A stretch of DNA of 64,000 nucleotides, from assembly GCA_964420925.1 (NCBI GenBank), contig CAYQVB010000021.1, positions 3,860 through 67,859 of the forward strand. The letters run 5' to 3'. The number at the start of each line of letters is the position of its first letter. Positions within the stretch are counted from its first letter, which is position 1. Shown here one piece after another: positions 51,309-60,068 of the stretch. The notes beneath the pieces were generated by a model that was not told the DNA's origin, did no database searches, and was given only the letters and a program-made list of their open reading frames with translations. The position numbers and the translations under genes are program-made. The stretch comes from JAJEAD01 sp964420925 (GTDB taxonomy: Bacteria > Pseudomonadota > Gammaproteobacteria > HK1).

Positions 51309-52205
51309 ATGGCCAAGCCGAAAGTCCTCCACATGCTGGACCCCCGAGCCAACGTCAGTCCCTTCGACGTGAACATGGCAGTGGACGCAGGGTTCGAAGT
51401 GATCGTTCCCTACCCGCGCGTCTCCGCCGACGATGTCGCCGGACTGGTCCAGGACGCGATCTTCTCCCGGCCCCCGGGGCGCTTCAACGAGACCGGGATC
51501 TTCATCGGAGGTCACGACGTCAACCTCGCCGCCGACATGCTGAAGCGGGCGAGGGGCGCGATGGTGCCGCCCTTCGAGGTCGCGGTGCTCGCCGACCCGA
51601 ACGGAGCCTACACCACGTCGGCGGCGCTGGTCGCGCTGGTGTCGAAACACCTCGTCGCACGCACCGGCCGGGGGCTCGAGGGACGCAACGTGCAGATCCT
51701 CGGCGGCGGTCCGGTGGGGCTCTGCACCGCGGTGCTGGCGTCGCGCCAGGGCGCGCACCCGCGGCTGGTGCGCCTCACCGAGATGACGCCGGGCAAGGAA
51801 GCACCGGTGGAGCGCTTTGCGCGGCGCTACGAGATCGAGCTGCCCTGGACCGCGCGGCGCGACGATGCGGAAAGGCTCGCCGCGCTCGAATCCGCCGAGG
51901 TCGCGGTTTGCTGCGCAAAGGCGGGAGTGCAGATTCTGTCCGCGGAGGTCCTCGCGCAGTGCACGGCCCTCGTCGTTGCCGCAGACGTCAATGCGGTGCC
52001 GCCGGCCGGCATCGAAGGGTTGTCGGTGAGTGACGACGGGGCCGAGTTGCCGGGCGGCGCGCTCGGGATCGGTGCGCTCGCGATCGGAGGGGTCAAGTAC
52101 AAGGTGCAGCGCGGACTGCTCGAGCGGATGCTCGGCGCCGATCACGCGGTGGCTCTCGACTTTCCCGACGCGTTCGATCTCGCACAAGAGGTGGTCAGGG
52201 CTTGA
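51309..52205 (+). CDS. mtdB: NAD(P)-dependent methylene-tetrahydromethanopterin dehydrogenase MtdB
   Basis: A 298-residue dehydrogenase oxidising methylene-H4MPT to methenyl-H4MPT. The N-terminal MtdA/MtdB domain includes KVLHMLDPRANVSPFDVNMA and GIFIGGHDVNLA; the nucleotide-binding Rossmann motif is QILGGGPVGLCTAVLA near residue 135. MtdA also acts on tetrahydrofolate, and MtdB is preferred here because of the neighbours mch and fae. Thirteen bases separate it from mch. Confidence 0.9.
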   Translation: MAKPKVLHMLDPRANVSPFDVNMAVDAGFEVIVPYPRVSADDVAGLVQDAIFSRPPGRFNETGIFIGGHDVNLAADMLKRARGAMVPPFEVAVLADPNGAYTTSAALVALVSKHLVARTGRGLEGRNVQILGGGPVGLCTAVLASRQGAHPRLVRLTEMTPGKEAPVERFARRYEIELPWTARRDDAERLAALESAEVAVCCAKAGVQILSAEVLAQCTALVVAADVNAVPPAGIEGLSVSDDGAELPGGALGIGALAIGGVKYKVQRGLLERMLGADHAVALDFPDAFDLAQEVVRA

Positions 52206-52218
52206 GCTTCCGCCTCGC

Positions 52219-53193
52219 ATGAGCCAGCGCCCGAGCGTCAGTGCGTGCTCCGCTCCCCTGGTGGCGGAGCTGATCGAGCGGGCGGAACACCTGCGAATCG
52301 GTGTCGATCAAAAAGCGGGCGGCACCCGCGTCGTGGATGCCGGCATCGACCATCCGGGCAGCATCGAGGCGGGGCTCCTCGTCGCCCGGATCTGCATGGC
52401 CGGCCTGGGCGAGGTGGGCTTGCGCGCCAACCCGGTGTTTCCCGACTGGCCCTGGCAGGTGGAGGTGCGCACCAGTCAGCCGGTGCTCGCCTGTCTGCTG
52501 AGCCAGTACGCCGGCTGGAGTCTGAGCGTGGATGGACCCGACAAGAAGTGGAGCGCGCTCGGTTCGGGGCCGGGGAGAGCGCTCGCCGCCCGGGAACCGC
52601 TCTTCGCGGAGCTCGACTACCGCGACCGCGCCGACGATGCCTGTCTGGTGCTCGAGACCGACCGCCATCCTCCGCCGGCGCTCGCGGAGAAGGTCGCGCG
52701 GGACTGTGGAGTGGCGCCGGATCGGGTATCCCTGGTGCTCACCCCTACCGGCAGTCTCGCCGGGGTGGTCCAGATCGCGGCGCGGGTGGTGGAGGTGGCG
52801 CTGCACAAGGCTCACGAGCTCGGCTTTCCCCTCGATGCGATCCTCGAGGGCGCCGGCACTACTCCGCTCCCGCCGCCGATCCGGGACGCGCTCACCGCGA
52901 TGGGCCGGACCAACGACACCATCCTCTTCGGCGGCCAGGTGCAGCTCCTGGTGTCGTGCGCCGATGAAGACGCCCGCGACCTCGCCGAACGGTTGCCGAG
53001 CAACGCCTCGCGAGACTACGGCAAACCCTTCGCCGAAGTGTTTCGCGACTGCGGCTACGACTTCTTCCAGATCGATCCCATGCTCTTCAGTCCCGCGCAG
53101 GTAGCGGTCACCGCAATCGGAAGCGGCCGCACGTTTCGCGCCGGAGCCCTGAACGACGAGCTGCTGGCGCGCTCCTTCGGCGGCGGTGCCTGA
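52219..53193 (+). CDS. mch: methenyltetrahydromethanopterin cyclohydrolase Mch
   Basis: A 324-residue enzyme hydrolysing methenyl-H4MPT to formyl-H4MPT. Family blocks: GTRVVDAGIDHPGSIEAGL, WQVEVRTSQPVLACLLSQYA, GWSLS, LTPTGSLAGVVQI, and the C-terminal FFQIDPMLFSPAQVAVT. Length is usual for Mch. The GTG start of the next gene lies inside its end, 8 bases of overlap, indicating coupled translation. Confidence 0.95.
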   Translation: MSQRPSVSACSAPLVAELIERAEHLRIGVDQKAGGTRVVDAGIDHPGSIEAGLLVARICMAGLGEVGLRANPVFPDWPWQVEVRTSQPVLACLLSQYAGWSLSVDGPDKKWSALGSGPGRALAAREPLFAELDYRDRADDACLVLETDRHPPPALAEKVARDCGVAPDRVSLVLTPTGSLAGVVQIAARVVEVALHKAHELGFPLDAILEGAGTTPLPPPIRDALTAMGRTNDTILFGGQVQLLVSCADEDARDLAERLPSNASRDYGKPFAEVFRDCGYDFFQIDPMLFSPAQVAVTAIGSGRTFRAGALNDELLARSFGGGA

Positions 53194-54070
53194 GACCCGG
53201 CCCGCCTGGCGCGCTCCCAACCCCGTTGCCGATGCGGTCTGGCGGGCCTGCATCGAAGAGCTGGAAGCCCCCAAGCCGGGCAATGTGAGCTTCGCCTCGG
53301 CCGGACACGGGATGGAGGCGCAGGACTTCGTGACGAGCGCGCGCTGTTCCGCCGAGGTGCTCGGCACGCCCGACCTTTCGCTGGGTGAAAGGGTGCTGCG
53401 CAGCATCGAAGCCACGCGGGCGGCGGTGGGCTGCAACACCAACCTGGGGATCGTGCTGCTGTGTGCGCCTCTTGCACAGGCCGCGCTCGAAGGCAACCCG
53501 CAGCGACCGCTGCGCGCCCGGCTCGAGGAGGCGCTCTCGGTGGCCGGGATCGACGACACCGAGCGCGTGTTTGCCGCCATTCGCCTCGCCGCACCCGGGG
53601 GACTCGGCGCGAGCGATCGCCACGATGTCCGGTCCTCCGCCAGCGCCCCCTTGCTCGCAGTGATGCGCGAGGCGGAGGACCGCGACCGGGTGGCCCGCCA
53701 GTACGCCCGCTGCTTCGAGGACGTCTTCGACCTCGGGCTCCCCGTACTCGCCCGAAGCCGCGCGCGCTGGCCGCACGCGCAGGCGGTGGTGGCCCTCTAC
53801 CTCGCCTTTCTCGCACGGTTTAAGGACTCCCACATAGAGCGTAAACTCGGCACCGTCGCCGCGGAGGCGGTCCGGCGCGAAGCTATGCAGCTCGTAGAGA
53901 GCCTCGAATCGTCGAAGTCACCCGAAATGAACATCGAGGAACTGGCGCATTTCGATCGCAGCCTGAAGCGCCGGGGCATCAACCCGGGCACCAGCGCCGA
54001 CCTGACGGTGGCGACGCTGCTCGCCGGCAACCTCCTCCACGGGAGGGGGATTCCCGTCGCGGCCCGCTGA
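53186..54070 (+). CDS. CitG/MdcB-like triphosphoribosyl-dephospho-CoA synthase homologue of H4MPT clusters
   Basis: A 294-residue protein homologous to enzymes that attach triphosphoribose to dephospho-CoA. Conserved text: EAPKPGNVSFASAGHGMEAQDF at the start and GINPGTSADLTVATLLAG at the end. In methylotrophs a homologue sits in the methanopterin gene cluster, as here between mch and fae, and is thought to take part in cofactor synthesis; no citrate or malonate lyase genes are nearby. The start is a GTG overlapping mch. Confidence 0.83.
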   Translation: MPETRPAWRAPNPVADAVWRACIEELEAPKPGNVSFASAGHGMEAQDFVTSARCSAEVLGTPDLSLGERVLRSIEATRAAVGCNTNLGIVLLCAPLAQAALEGNPQRPLRARLEEALSVAGIDDTERVFAAIRLAAPGGLGASDRHDVRSSASAPLLAVMREAEDRDRVARQYARCFEDVFDLGLPVLARSRARWPHAQAVVALYLAFLARFKDSHIERKLGTVAAEAVRREAMQLVESLESSKSPEMNIEELAHFDRSLKRRGINPGTSADLTVATLLAGNLLHGRGIPVAAR

Positions 54071-54115
54071 GCGCGGGGCGCGACTCAAGTGACAACAACG
54101 CTTAAGGAGGTAGCA

Positions 54116-54625
54116 ATGGCTATCACGAATGTTCGAGTGGGAGAGTCCCTGGTGGGAGACGGCAACGAGATTGCCCACATCGATCTCATCCTGGGTCCCC
54201 GGGGCTCGGCGGCGGAGACCGCCTTCTGCACGGGTCTGGTCAACAACAAGGACGGCTTCACCAGCCTGCTGGCGGTGGTGTCGCCCAACGTACCCGCCAA
54301 GCCCAACACGATGATGTTCAACAAGGTCACCATGAAAGGCGCCAAGCAGGCGGTGCAGATGTTCGGCCCGGCCCAGCGCGCGGTCGCCCGTGCGGTCATG
54401 GAGGCGGTTGCGGAGGGAACGATTCCCGCCGACGAGGCCGACGATCTCTACATCTGCGTCGGGGTGTTCATTCACTGGGAAGCCGAGGACGACGCGAAGA
54501 TCGAGCAGTACAACTACCAGGCGACGAAGGAGGCAATCGAGCGCGCGGTTGCCGGCCAGCCCTCGGTGCAGGACGTTCTCGCCCAGAAGAACGCGGAGCA
54601 TCCCTTCGCCGCCAACGTCTCCTGA
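54116..54625 (+). CDS. fae: formaldehyde-activating enzyme Fae
   Basis: A 169-residue enzyme that condenses formaldehyde with H4MPT to methylene-H4MPT, protecting the cell from the XoxF product. The sequence is very close to known Fae: VGDGNEIAHIDLILGPRG (active-site His21), FCTGLVNNKDGFTSLLAVV, KPNTMMFNKVT, VFIHWEAEDDAKI and HPFAANVS. A perfect AAGGAGG (54103-54109) lies six bases before the ATG, the strongest ribosome-binding site in the region, fitting a highly expressed protein. An intrinsic terminator follows. Confidence 0.97.
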   Translation: MAITNVRVGESLVGDGNEIAHIDLILGPRGSAAETAFCTGLVNNKDGFTSLLAVVSPNVPAKPNTMMFNKVTMKGAKQAVQMFGPAQRAVARAVMEAVAEGTIPADEADDLYICVGVFIHWEAEDDAKIEQYNYQATKEAIERAVAGQPSVQDVLAQKNAEHPFAANVS

Positions 54626-54652
54626 CGGGACTCGTACTCGACGACTCGAACG

Positions 54653-54683
54653 GCTCTCCCGGCTCGAACGGGAGAGCTGTTTT
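54653..54683 (+). terminator. rho-independent terminator after fae
   Basis: A perfect 9-base-pair stem GCTCTCCCG / CGGGAGAGC with a 7-base loop, followed by TGTTTT. It lies 28 bases past the fae stop and closes the ftr-to-fae transcript. The remaining bases to 54943 hold no recognised gene. Confidence 0.85.
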
Positions 54684-54943
54684 CCGGGCCGCCTCCGGCG
54701 GCCCCGCGCATCGCGCCGGGTACGCATCGGTGCTTGCGCGGAGCGTGCAGTGTCGGCGAAGCGCTTGCCGGCGGGGTTGAAGAGTGCAGTTTTTCGACCG
54801 CCGGTTCCGGTGCGGGGAAGTACCGGCGTGTTTCGTTGACCGCAAGTCGTTGAGAAAACGCGAGCGGCCCTGGACCCGGGTTACCGGACCGTGCGGCCGA
54901 GACCGTGGATGACCGGTTCTCTCATCCGGCCGAGGGGGCGCCG

Positions 54944-56591
54944 ATGGTGAACGCGTTCGTGCCCGCGGACTATCCGCTCGAGGAACGCACCGTGGGTCGG
55001 GTGCTCGAGCGCTCGGTGGAGCGCTTCGGAGACAAGCCCTTCGTCGAGACAGTCGCCGGAGAGCGGGTGAGCTACCGCGAGATGGACCGCCTCTCCAACC
55101 GTTTCGCGCACGGCGCCGCCGCATTCGGGATCGCGCACCAGGAGCCGGTCCTGGTGATGCTGCCGGACGTTGTCGACTACCTCGTCGTCTGGTGCGGCCT
55201 CGGCAAGCGCGGCGCGGTGGAGGTGCCGGTAAACCTCGCCTACCGAAAGGGGATCCTGCGGCGCATCTGCAACGATTCCACCGCCCGGACGATCATCGTC
55301 GACCGTGACTACCTGCCCTGGTTCGAGGAGATTGCGGACGAGCTGGAAACCCTCGAGAACTGCATCCTCTACTCCGAAGATCCCGGTCGGCGCGGCGATC
55401 TGACGCTGCCGCCACAACTCACCCGACGCTGCCGGCCAGCCGCCTTCGAGCAGCTCCTCTCCGATGACGAGGCGCCCTTCGAGCCTGCGCCCGCCTTCCA
55501 CGACCTCGTCGGCATCATGTTCACCTCGGGGACCACCGGCCCCTCCAAGGGGGTGAGCACCACGCACGCCCACTCCTTCGCCTACTCCGATTCGGCGGCC
55601 GAGATCTTTGCGCTCGAGCCCGAGGACCGTGCCTACACCTGCGGACTGCCCCTCTTCCACCTCGGCTGCCAGTGGGCGATCTGCTACGCCTGCATGATCT
55701 ACGGCGCCACCGTGGTGCTCCGGAAGGGTTATCGGAACGAGTACTTCTGGCCCGACATCGCCGCTCACCGGTGCACCGTCGCCTTCCTCCTCGGCGCGAT
55801 CGCCAACTTCCTGTGGCAGCAGCCGGAACGACCGGAAGACCGCGACACGCCGTTGCGCAAGGTGGGAATGTTCCCCCTCCTTCCCGAGCACGAGGCGTTC
55901 TCGAAGCGCTTCGGGGTGGCGCTCTCCACCGGCTATGGCTCGACCGAGGAGGCCTGCCCGCTGATCCATCACTTCGGCGAGCCCTTCCCCAACAACCAGT
56001 GCGTCGGCTATCCGACCTCCCGCTTCGAGGTGAAGATACTCGATGAATTCGATCGGGAGTGCCCGCCCGGAGTAATGGGCGAGATCTGCACCCGGCCGAA
56101 GAATCCATGGGACATCCTGGTCGGCTACTGGAAGCACCCCGAGTACACCGCCCGCGCCTTTCGCAATCTCTGGTACCACACCGGCGATGCCGGCTACCGG
56201 GATGAAGAGGGGCGCTTCTACTTCGTCGATCGCCTCACCGACTCGATGCGCCGGCGCGGCGAGAACATCTCCTCCATGGAAGTGGAGGACGAGATCAACC
56301 AGCATCCCGACGTGCTCGAGTGCGCGGTGTTCCCGGTCTGGGACGAGCACACCGAACAGGAGGTGATGACGGTGATCACGCCGAAGCCGGGGCGCCGCAT
56401 CGAGCCGGCCGATCTCATCGCCTTACCTGGACCGGCGCATGGCCTACTTCATGATTCCCCGCTACGTCGACTTCCGAGACGAGATCCCCAAGACCCCGAC
56501 CGGCAAGATCGAGAAATACAAGCTCCGCAACGAGGGCATCACCCCCACCACCTGGGACCGGGTAGCGGCCGGAGTCGAGCTGACCCGCTGA
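54944..56591 (+). pseudogene. AMP-dependent acyl-CoA ligase with a single-base frameshift near the 3' end
   Basis: A class I adenylate-forming ligase (crotonobetaine/carnitine-CoA ligase-like). Motifs: MFTSGTTGPSKG (about 190), YGSTEE, WYHTGD and the hinge RLTDSMRRRGENIS. From 54944 the frame is intact to about 56423, then an extra T in GCCTTACCTGG shifts it. One base later the expected ending continues (MAYFMIPRYVDF, then the catalytic-lysine motif PKTPTGKIEKYKLR) and stops at 56591, giving about 548 residues. Without correction the catalytic lysine is lost and the frame runs into msrA antisense. A sequencing error is as likely as real decay. The ATG at 54944 has GAGGGGG upstream; a GTG at 54905 is possible. 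Confidence 0.8.
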
Positions 56592-56644
56592 GTGGGGCGA
56601 AGTCCGGGGTTGGCCGCGTGTCGGCGGCGAGTACGCTTCTGTGC

Positions 56645-57274
56645 TCAGTGGCCCGCGATGCCGTCGTGGGCCTGGTCTCCCCAGATCTCCTGCACGCGAG
56701 CGTCACGGCGGCAGGCGAATCGATAGAACCGGTATCGAGCCGGGTTCTTCTCGTAGTAGTCCTGGTGATAGTCCTCGGCCGGATAGAATGCCCCGGCCGG
56801 TTCGATCGGGGTGACCACCATGTCCTCCAGTATCCCGGAGCGTTCGAGCGCAGCCTTCGAGGCCAGAGCGAGACGTCGCTCCTCCTCGGTTGCGGCGAAG
56901 ATCGCGGTGCGATAGCTCTCGCCGCGGTCGCAGAACTGCCCTCCGGCATCGGTCGGGTCGACGCTGCGCCAGAAGACGTGGAGCAACCCTTCGTATGAGA
57001 CCAGCTTCGGGTCGTAGTGGATCTGCACCGCCTCCCAATGCCCCGTGCCGCCCGCGCTGACCTGCTCGTAGGTCGGGTCGTCCAGGCTCCCGCCAGTGTA
57101 GCCGGAGGTGGTCTTCACCACGCCGGGCACCTTGTCGAAGTCCGACTCCACGCACCAGAAGCACCCGCCCGCGAACGTTGCGACCGCGAGCCCGTCACCG
57201 ACCGTGGCGAGGACGGGGGGTGACGCGAGCACTGCGAGCATCGATGCGCTGACCCAGGATGCAAGCCGATTCAT
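56645..57274 (-). CDS. msrA: exported peptide-methionine (S)-S-oxide reductase MsrA
   Basis: A 209-residue methionine sulfoxide reductase with a signal peptide (1-23), so it acts in the periplasm. The active-site motif GCFWC has catalytic Cys38. Downstream blocks GYTGGSLDDPTYEQVS, GHWEAVQIHYDP, FYPAEDYHQDYY and RYRFYR are standard. Its ATG overlaps by four bases (ATGA) the stop of a 46-codon frame that itself follows the RibD-like gene, suggesting one operon of three. Confidence 0.93.
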   Translation of the reverse strand: MNRLASWVSASMLAVLASPPVLATVGDGLAVATFAGGCFWCVESDFDKVPGVVKTTSGYTGGSLDDPTYEQVSAGGTGHWEAVQIHYDPKLVSYEGLLHVFWRSVDPTDAGGQFCDRGESYRTAIFAATEEERRLALASKAALERSGILEDMVVTPIEPAGAFYPAEDYHQDYYEKNPARYRFYRFACRRDARVQEIWGDQAHDGIAGH

Positions 57275-57411
57275 CTCGTTACCCTCTCTCGGTGGTACCG
57301 GGCGATCGGGAATCGGTCGAGCTCCGCCGCTTCAATGCCCATGACCCGCGCAATCGCGCCCAGTTTATCCGTGATCTCGGGATCGATCTCGGGGACGGCA
57401 ATGTGATCCAC
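57271..57411 (-). CDS. possible 46-residue protein between the RibD-like gene and msrA
   Basis: The frame opens at a GTG four bases after the RibD-like stop and ends in a TGA that overlaps the msrA ATG. The translation (DHIAVPEIDPEITDKLGAIA, then AELDRFPIARYHRERVTR) has a helix-forming, charged composition unlike the Arg/Ser/Pro text of shadow frames here. I recognise no family. It could instead be the displaced C-terminus of the RibD-like protein if a frameshift lies near 57415. Confidence 0.4.
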   Translation of the reverse strand: MDHIAVPEIDPEITDKLGAIARVMGIEAAELDRFPIARYHRERVTR

Positions 57412-57415
57412 CAGC

Positions 57416-58273
57416 TCACTCGGGCTCGAAGCTCGCGAAGAACTGATCGCTCCCGACCCCGTCGTAGTGGTCCAGATACAGGGAGTGAAGCCGTAGCGTG
57501 CCGGCGGCGCCGAGCAACCCTCCGCGGAGCATGGTGTCGAAGCGCTTGCCCCCCACCATGCGGTGGCTGATCGTGGCGTAGAGCCGCGAGAGCACACGGT
57601 CGCGCAGGGCAGTCTCCAGCATCCCCGGACCGGTCTGGAGGTAGGCCCGGCGGTAGCCGCGTTCGCTCAGGACGGTGGCAACATCCCGGCCGCGCACTCG
57701 CGAACCCGCACCAGTCACCACGACCTCGCATCCCGCCGCGCGGAGGGCAGCGATCCGATGGTGCGCGGCCGCCGGCGTGGTCAGCACGTGGACCACTTGA
57801 CCATGCCCTGACAATGAGCGGGGCAGCGTCCAGTCCAGGCTCCCGCTCACCACGGCCACCGCAGGCTGGGCGCGCATGCCCCGCTCCCTCCTCCACGCCC
57901 GGATGTCCTCGCTGCCGGAAGCGATACCCACCTGCAGGATGTTACCGAGGATGCCCGCGGCGAGCGCGCGAAGATAGCCGCCGTGGGTCACCAGGCAGTC
58001 GGCGTGCGCCTGCAGCTCCTGGAACAGGCGCCAGTCCCTCGGGTTGGTGAGCCCCTCGGGCAGGTGCGACAGGCCGTCGTCCCCGGCTACCGCGATGCGC
58101 CCGTCCAGGCTGGTGACGAAGTTGGCATAGAGAAAGGGCGCCACCCCTTCGGATTCCGGCGCGGGCAGACTCTCCTCGAGGTAGAGCCCCGAGAGCGGCC
58201 GCTTCCGGACCGGTAGCGGGAAGAGCTGCAGCACCTCGGGCGGCGCCGGTGAGGTAGTCGTATGGGGAGCCAT
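57416..58273 (-). CDS. RibD C-terminal-like (dihydrofolate reductase-fold) reductase
   Basis: A 285-residue protein of the RibD_C / pyrimidine reductase family. It contains the substrate-site block LYANFVTSLDGRIAVAG near residue 48, LQAHADCLVTHGGYLRA and the nucleotide-binding-like LQTGPGMLETALR. No deaminase domain is attached. Bacterial H4MPT gene clusters carry a RibD-like reductase suspected of acting on pteridine intermediates, and this gene is divergent from the pterin dehydratase and DHPS-like genes, so a role in methanopterin synthesis is plausible. Riboflavin synthesis is the alternative. Confidence 0.78.
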   Translation of the reverse strand: MAPHTTTSPAPPEVLQLFPLPVRKRPLSGLYLEESLPAPESEGVAPFLYANFVTSLDGRIAVAGDDGLSHLPEGLTNPRDWRLFQELQAHADCLVTHGGYLRALAAGILGNILQVGIASGSEDIRAWRRERGMRAQPAVAVVSGSLDWTLPRSLSGHGQVVHVLTTPAAAHHRIAALRAAGCEVVVTGAGSRVRGRDVATVLSERGYRRAYLQTGPGMLETALRDRVLSRLYATISHRMVGGKRFDTMLRGGLLGAAGTLRLHSLYLDHYDGVGSDQFFASFEPE

Positions 58274-58343
58274 GGAAGCGGTGTGCAGGACCTTAGTTTA
58301 CACTGCCCGAATCCGTATCCGACGCGAGCCGGAGGGCACTGCC

Positions 58344-58724
58344 ATGACCAGCGATCGACGGAAAGACCGGACCTACAGCGAAGAGGAGATCCAGGCGAAG
58401 CTCGAGGCGGAGCTGCCGCACTGGTACTACGAAAGAGGCTGGATCCGCCGCCGCTACCGCACCAGCGGCTGGAAGGGGACGCTGATGGTGATCAACGCCG
58501 TCGGCCACCTCGCCGAGGCGGCCTGGCATCACCCCGACATCACCGCCTCCTACGCGTTCGTGATCGTCAAGCTGACGAACCACGCCGCCAAGGGCGTGAC
58601 CGACAAGGACTTCGAGCTGGCGCACAAGATCGAGGAGTTCGTGCACTGGCAGCCGGCACAGGAGGGAGGATCGCTCGAGGGCACACCCCGGGATCAGCGG
58701 TTCCGCTACGTCAAGTACGACTGA
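58344..58724 (+). CDS. pterin-4a-carbinolamine dehydratase-like protein
   Basis: A 126-residue protein of the PCD/DCoH family. The catalytic-site motif is AEAAWHHPDI (His-His-Pro), and VKLTNHAAKGVTDKDFELA is the second conserved block. GGAGGG precedes the ATG. It ends directly against the ATG of the DHPS-like gene. There is no phenylalanine hydroxylase nearby, so a role in tetrahydromethanopterin metabolism fits better than tetrahydrobiopterin recycling. Confidence 0.87.
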   Translation: MTSDRRKDRTYSEEEIQAKLEAELPHWYYERGWIRRRYRTSGWKGTLMVINAVGHLAEAAWHHPDITASYAFVIVKLTNHAAKGVTDKDFELAHKIEEFVHWQPAQEGGSLEGTPRDQRFRYVKYD

Positions 58725-60068
58725 ATGGGAGAGCGCATCCTTTTCCTCACCGGCCGCCTCGCGCGAGACAGCCTGCACCGCGAGCTGGAGGGTCTGAAGA
58801 AGAGGGACTTCTCCTACCGGGTGCACGAGCTCGGCCTGCAGGTGGCGGGTCTGATGACCGCGAACATGATCCGCCGGCGCCTCGACGGTCCCGGAGACGC
58901 GCAGCGCATCCTCGTGCCGGGGCTGTGCGGCGGGGAGGTCGATGCGCTCTCGGAAGCGTACGGGGTACCGGTCGAACGCGGCCCCAAGGACCTCAAGGAC
59001 CTGCCCGAGTACTTCGGCACCGGGGGCCGGCAACCTGATCTGAGCCGGCATTCCGTCACCATCATCGCCGAGATCGTGGATGCGCCCCACCTGACGCCCG
59101 AAGAGATCGTCGAGCGCGCCGCCGCCTACCGGACCGACGGCGCGGACGTCATCGATCTGGGCTGCCTTCCCGGCACCTCCTTTCCGCACCTGGAAGACAG
59201 CGTGAGCGCACTCCGGCGAGAAGGACACGCGGTGAGCGTCGACTCTCTGGAAACAGAGGATCTGCTGCGCGGGGGCCGGGCAGGGGCAGACTACCTGCTG
59301 AGTCTGAGAGAAAGCACCCTTCACGTTGCGGACGAGGTCGCGAGCACCCCGGTGCTCATCCCGGAGTCGCCCTCGGATCTGGAAAGCCTCTACCGCGCGG
59401 CGGAGATCCTGGCGGCGCGAGGCCGGCGCTATCTCCTCGATCCCGTCCTCGAGCCCATCCAGTTCGGCTTTACCGAGTCCTTGCTGCGCTACCACGCCGT
59501 GCGCCGTCGCTTCCCGGAGGCCGAGATGATGATGGGGATCGGCAACGTCACCGAGCTCACCGATGCCGACACCACCGGCATGACCGCGGTCCTCATGGGC
59601 GTGGTGTCCGAGCTCGACATCGGCGCCGTCCTGACCACGGAGGTCAGCCCCCACGCGCACACGGCAGTGCGCGAGGCCGACATCGCGAGGCGCATCATGT
59701 TTGCCGCGAATCGCGACGCCAACCTGCCGCAGCGCTACCACCCCGGGCTGATGGCGCTCAAGGACCGCAAGCCCTTCCCCTACGAGACCGAGGAAGTGGC
59801 GCAGACCGCGGCCGCGATCAAGGACCCGAGCTTCCGCATCCAGCTCACCCGGGACGGCATCCACGTGTACAACCGGGACGGACACCGGATCGCGACCGAC
59901 CCCTTCGCGCTCTTTCCGGGGCTCGGGGTGGACGACGACGCCAGTCACGCCTTCTACCTCGGGGTGGAGCTCGGCCGCGCCCAGATCGCGTGGCAGCTCG
60001 GCAAGCGCTACCTGCAGGACAACGAGCTCGAATGGGGAGTGGCGGCCCGCGGCACGGCGAACCCGTGA
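58725..60068 (+). CDS. dihydropteroate synthase-like protein of H4MPT biosynthesis (DUF6513 plus pterin-binding domain)
   Basis: A 447-residue two-part protein. Residues 1-110 form an N-terminal domain (RILFLTGRLARDSLHRELEG), which I believe is DUF6513. The rest is a pterin-binding TIM barrel (VTIIAEIVDAPHLTPEEIVE, DGADVIDLGCLPG, VSVDSLE, GIGNVTEL). It is the H4MPT counterpart of folate FolP, expected to join the pterin to the ribofuranosyl-aniline unit. It shares a GTGA overlap with the DUF447 gene. Confidence 0.85.
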   Translation: MGERILFLTGRLARDSLHRELEGLKKRDFSYRVHELGLQVAGLMTANMIRRRLDGPGDAQRILVPGLCGGEVDALSEAYGVPVERGPKDLKDLPEYFGTGGRQPDLSRHSVTIIAEIVDAPHLTPEEIVERAAAYRTDGADVIDLGCLPGTSFPHLEDSVSALRREGHAVSVDSLETEDLLRGGRAGADYLLSLRESTLHVADEVASTPVLIPESPSDLESLYRAAEILAARGRRYLLDPVLEPIQFGFTESLLRYHAVRRRFPEAEMMMGIGNVTELTDADTTGMTAVLMGVVSELDIGAVLTTEVSPHAHTAVREADIARRIMFAANRDANLPQRYHPGLMALKDRKPFPYETEEVAQTAAAIKDPSFRIQLTRDGIHVYNRDGHRIATDPFALFPGLGVDDDASHAFYLGVELGRAQIAWQLGKRYLQDNELEWGVAARGTANP

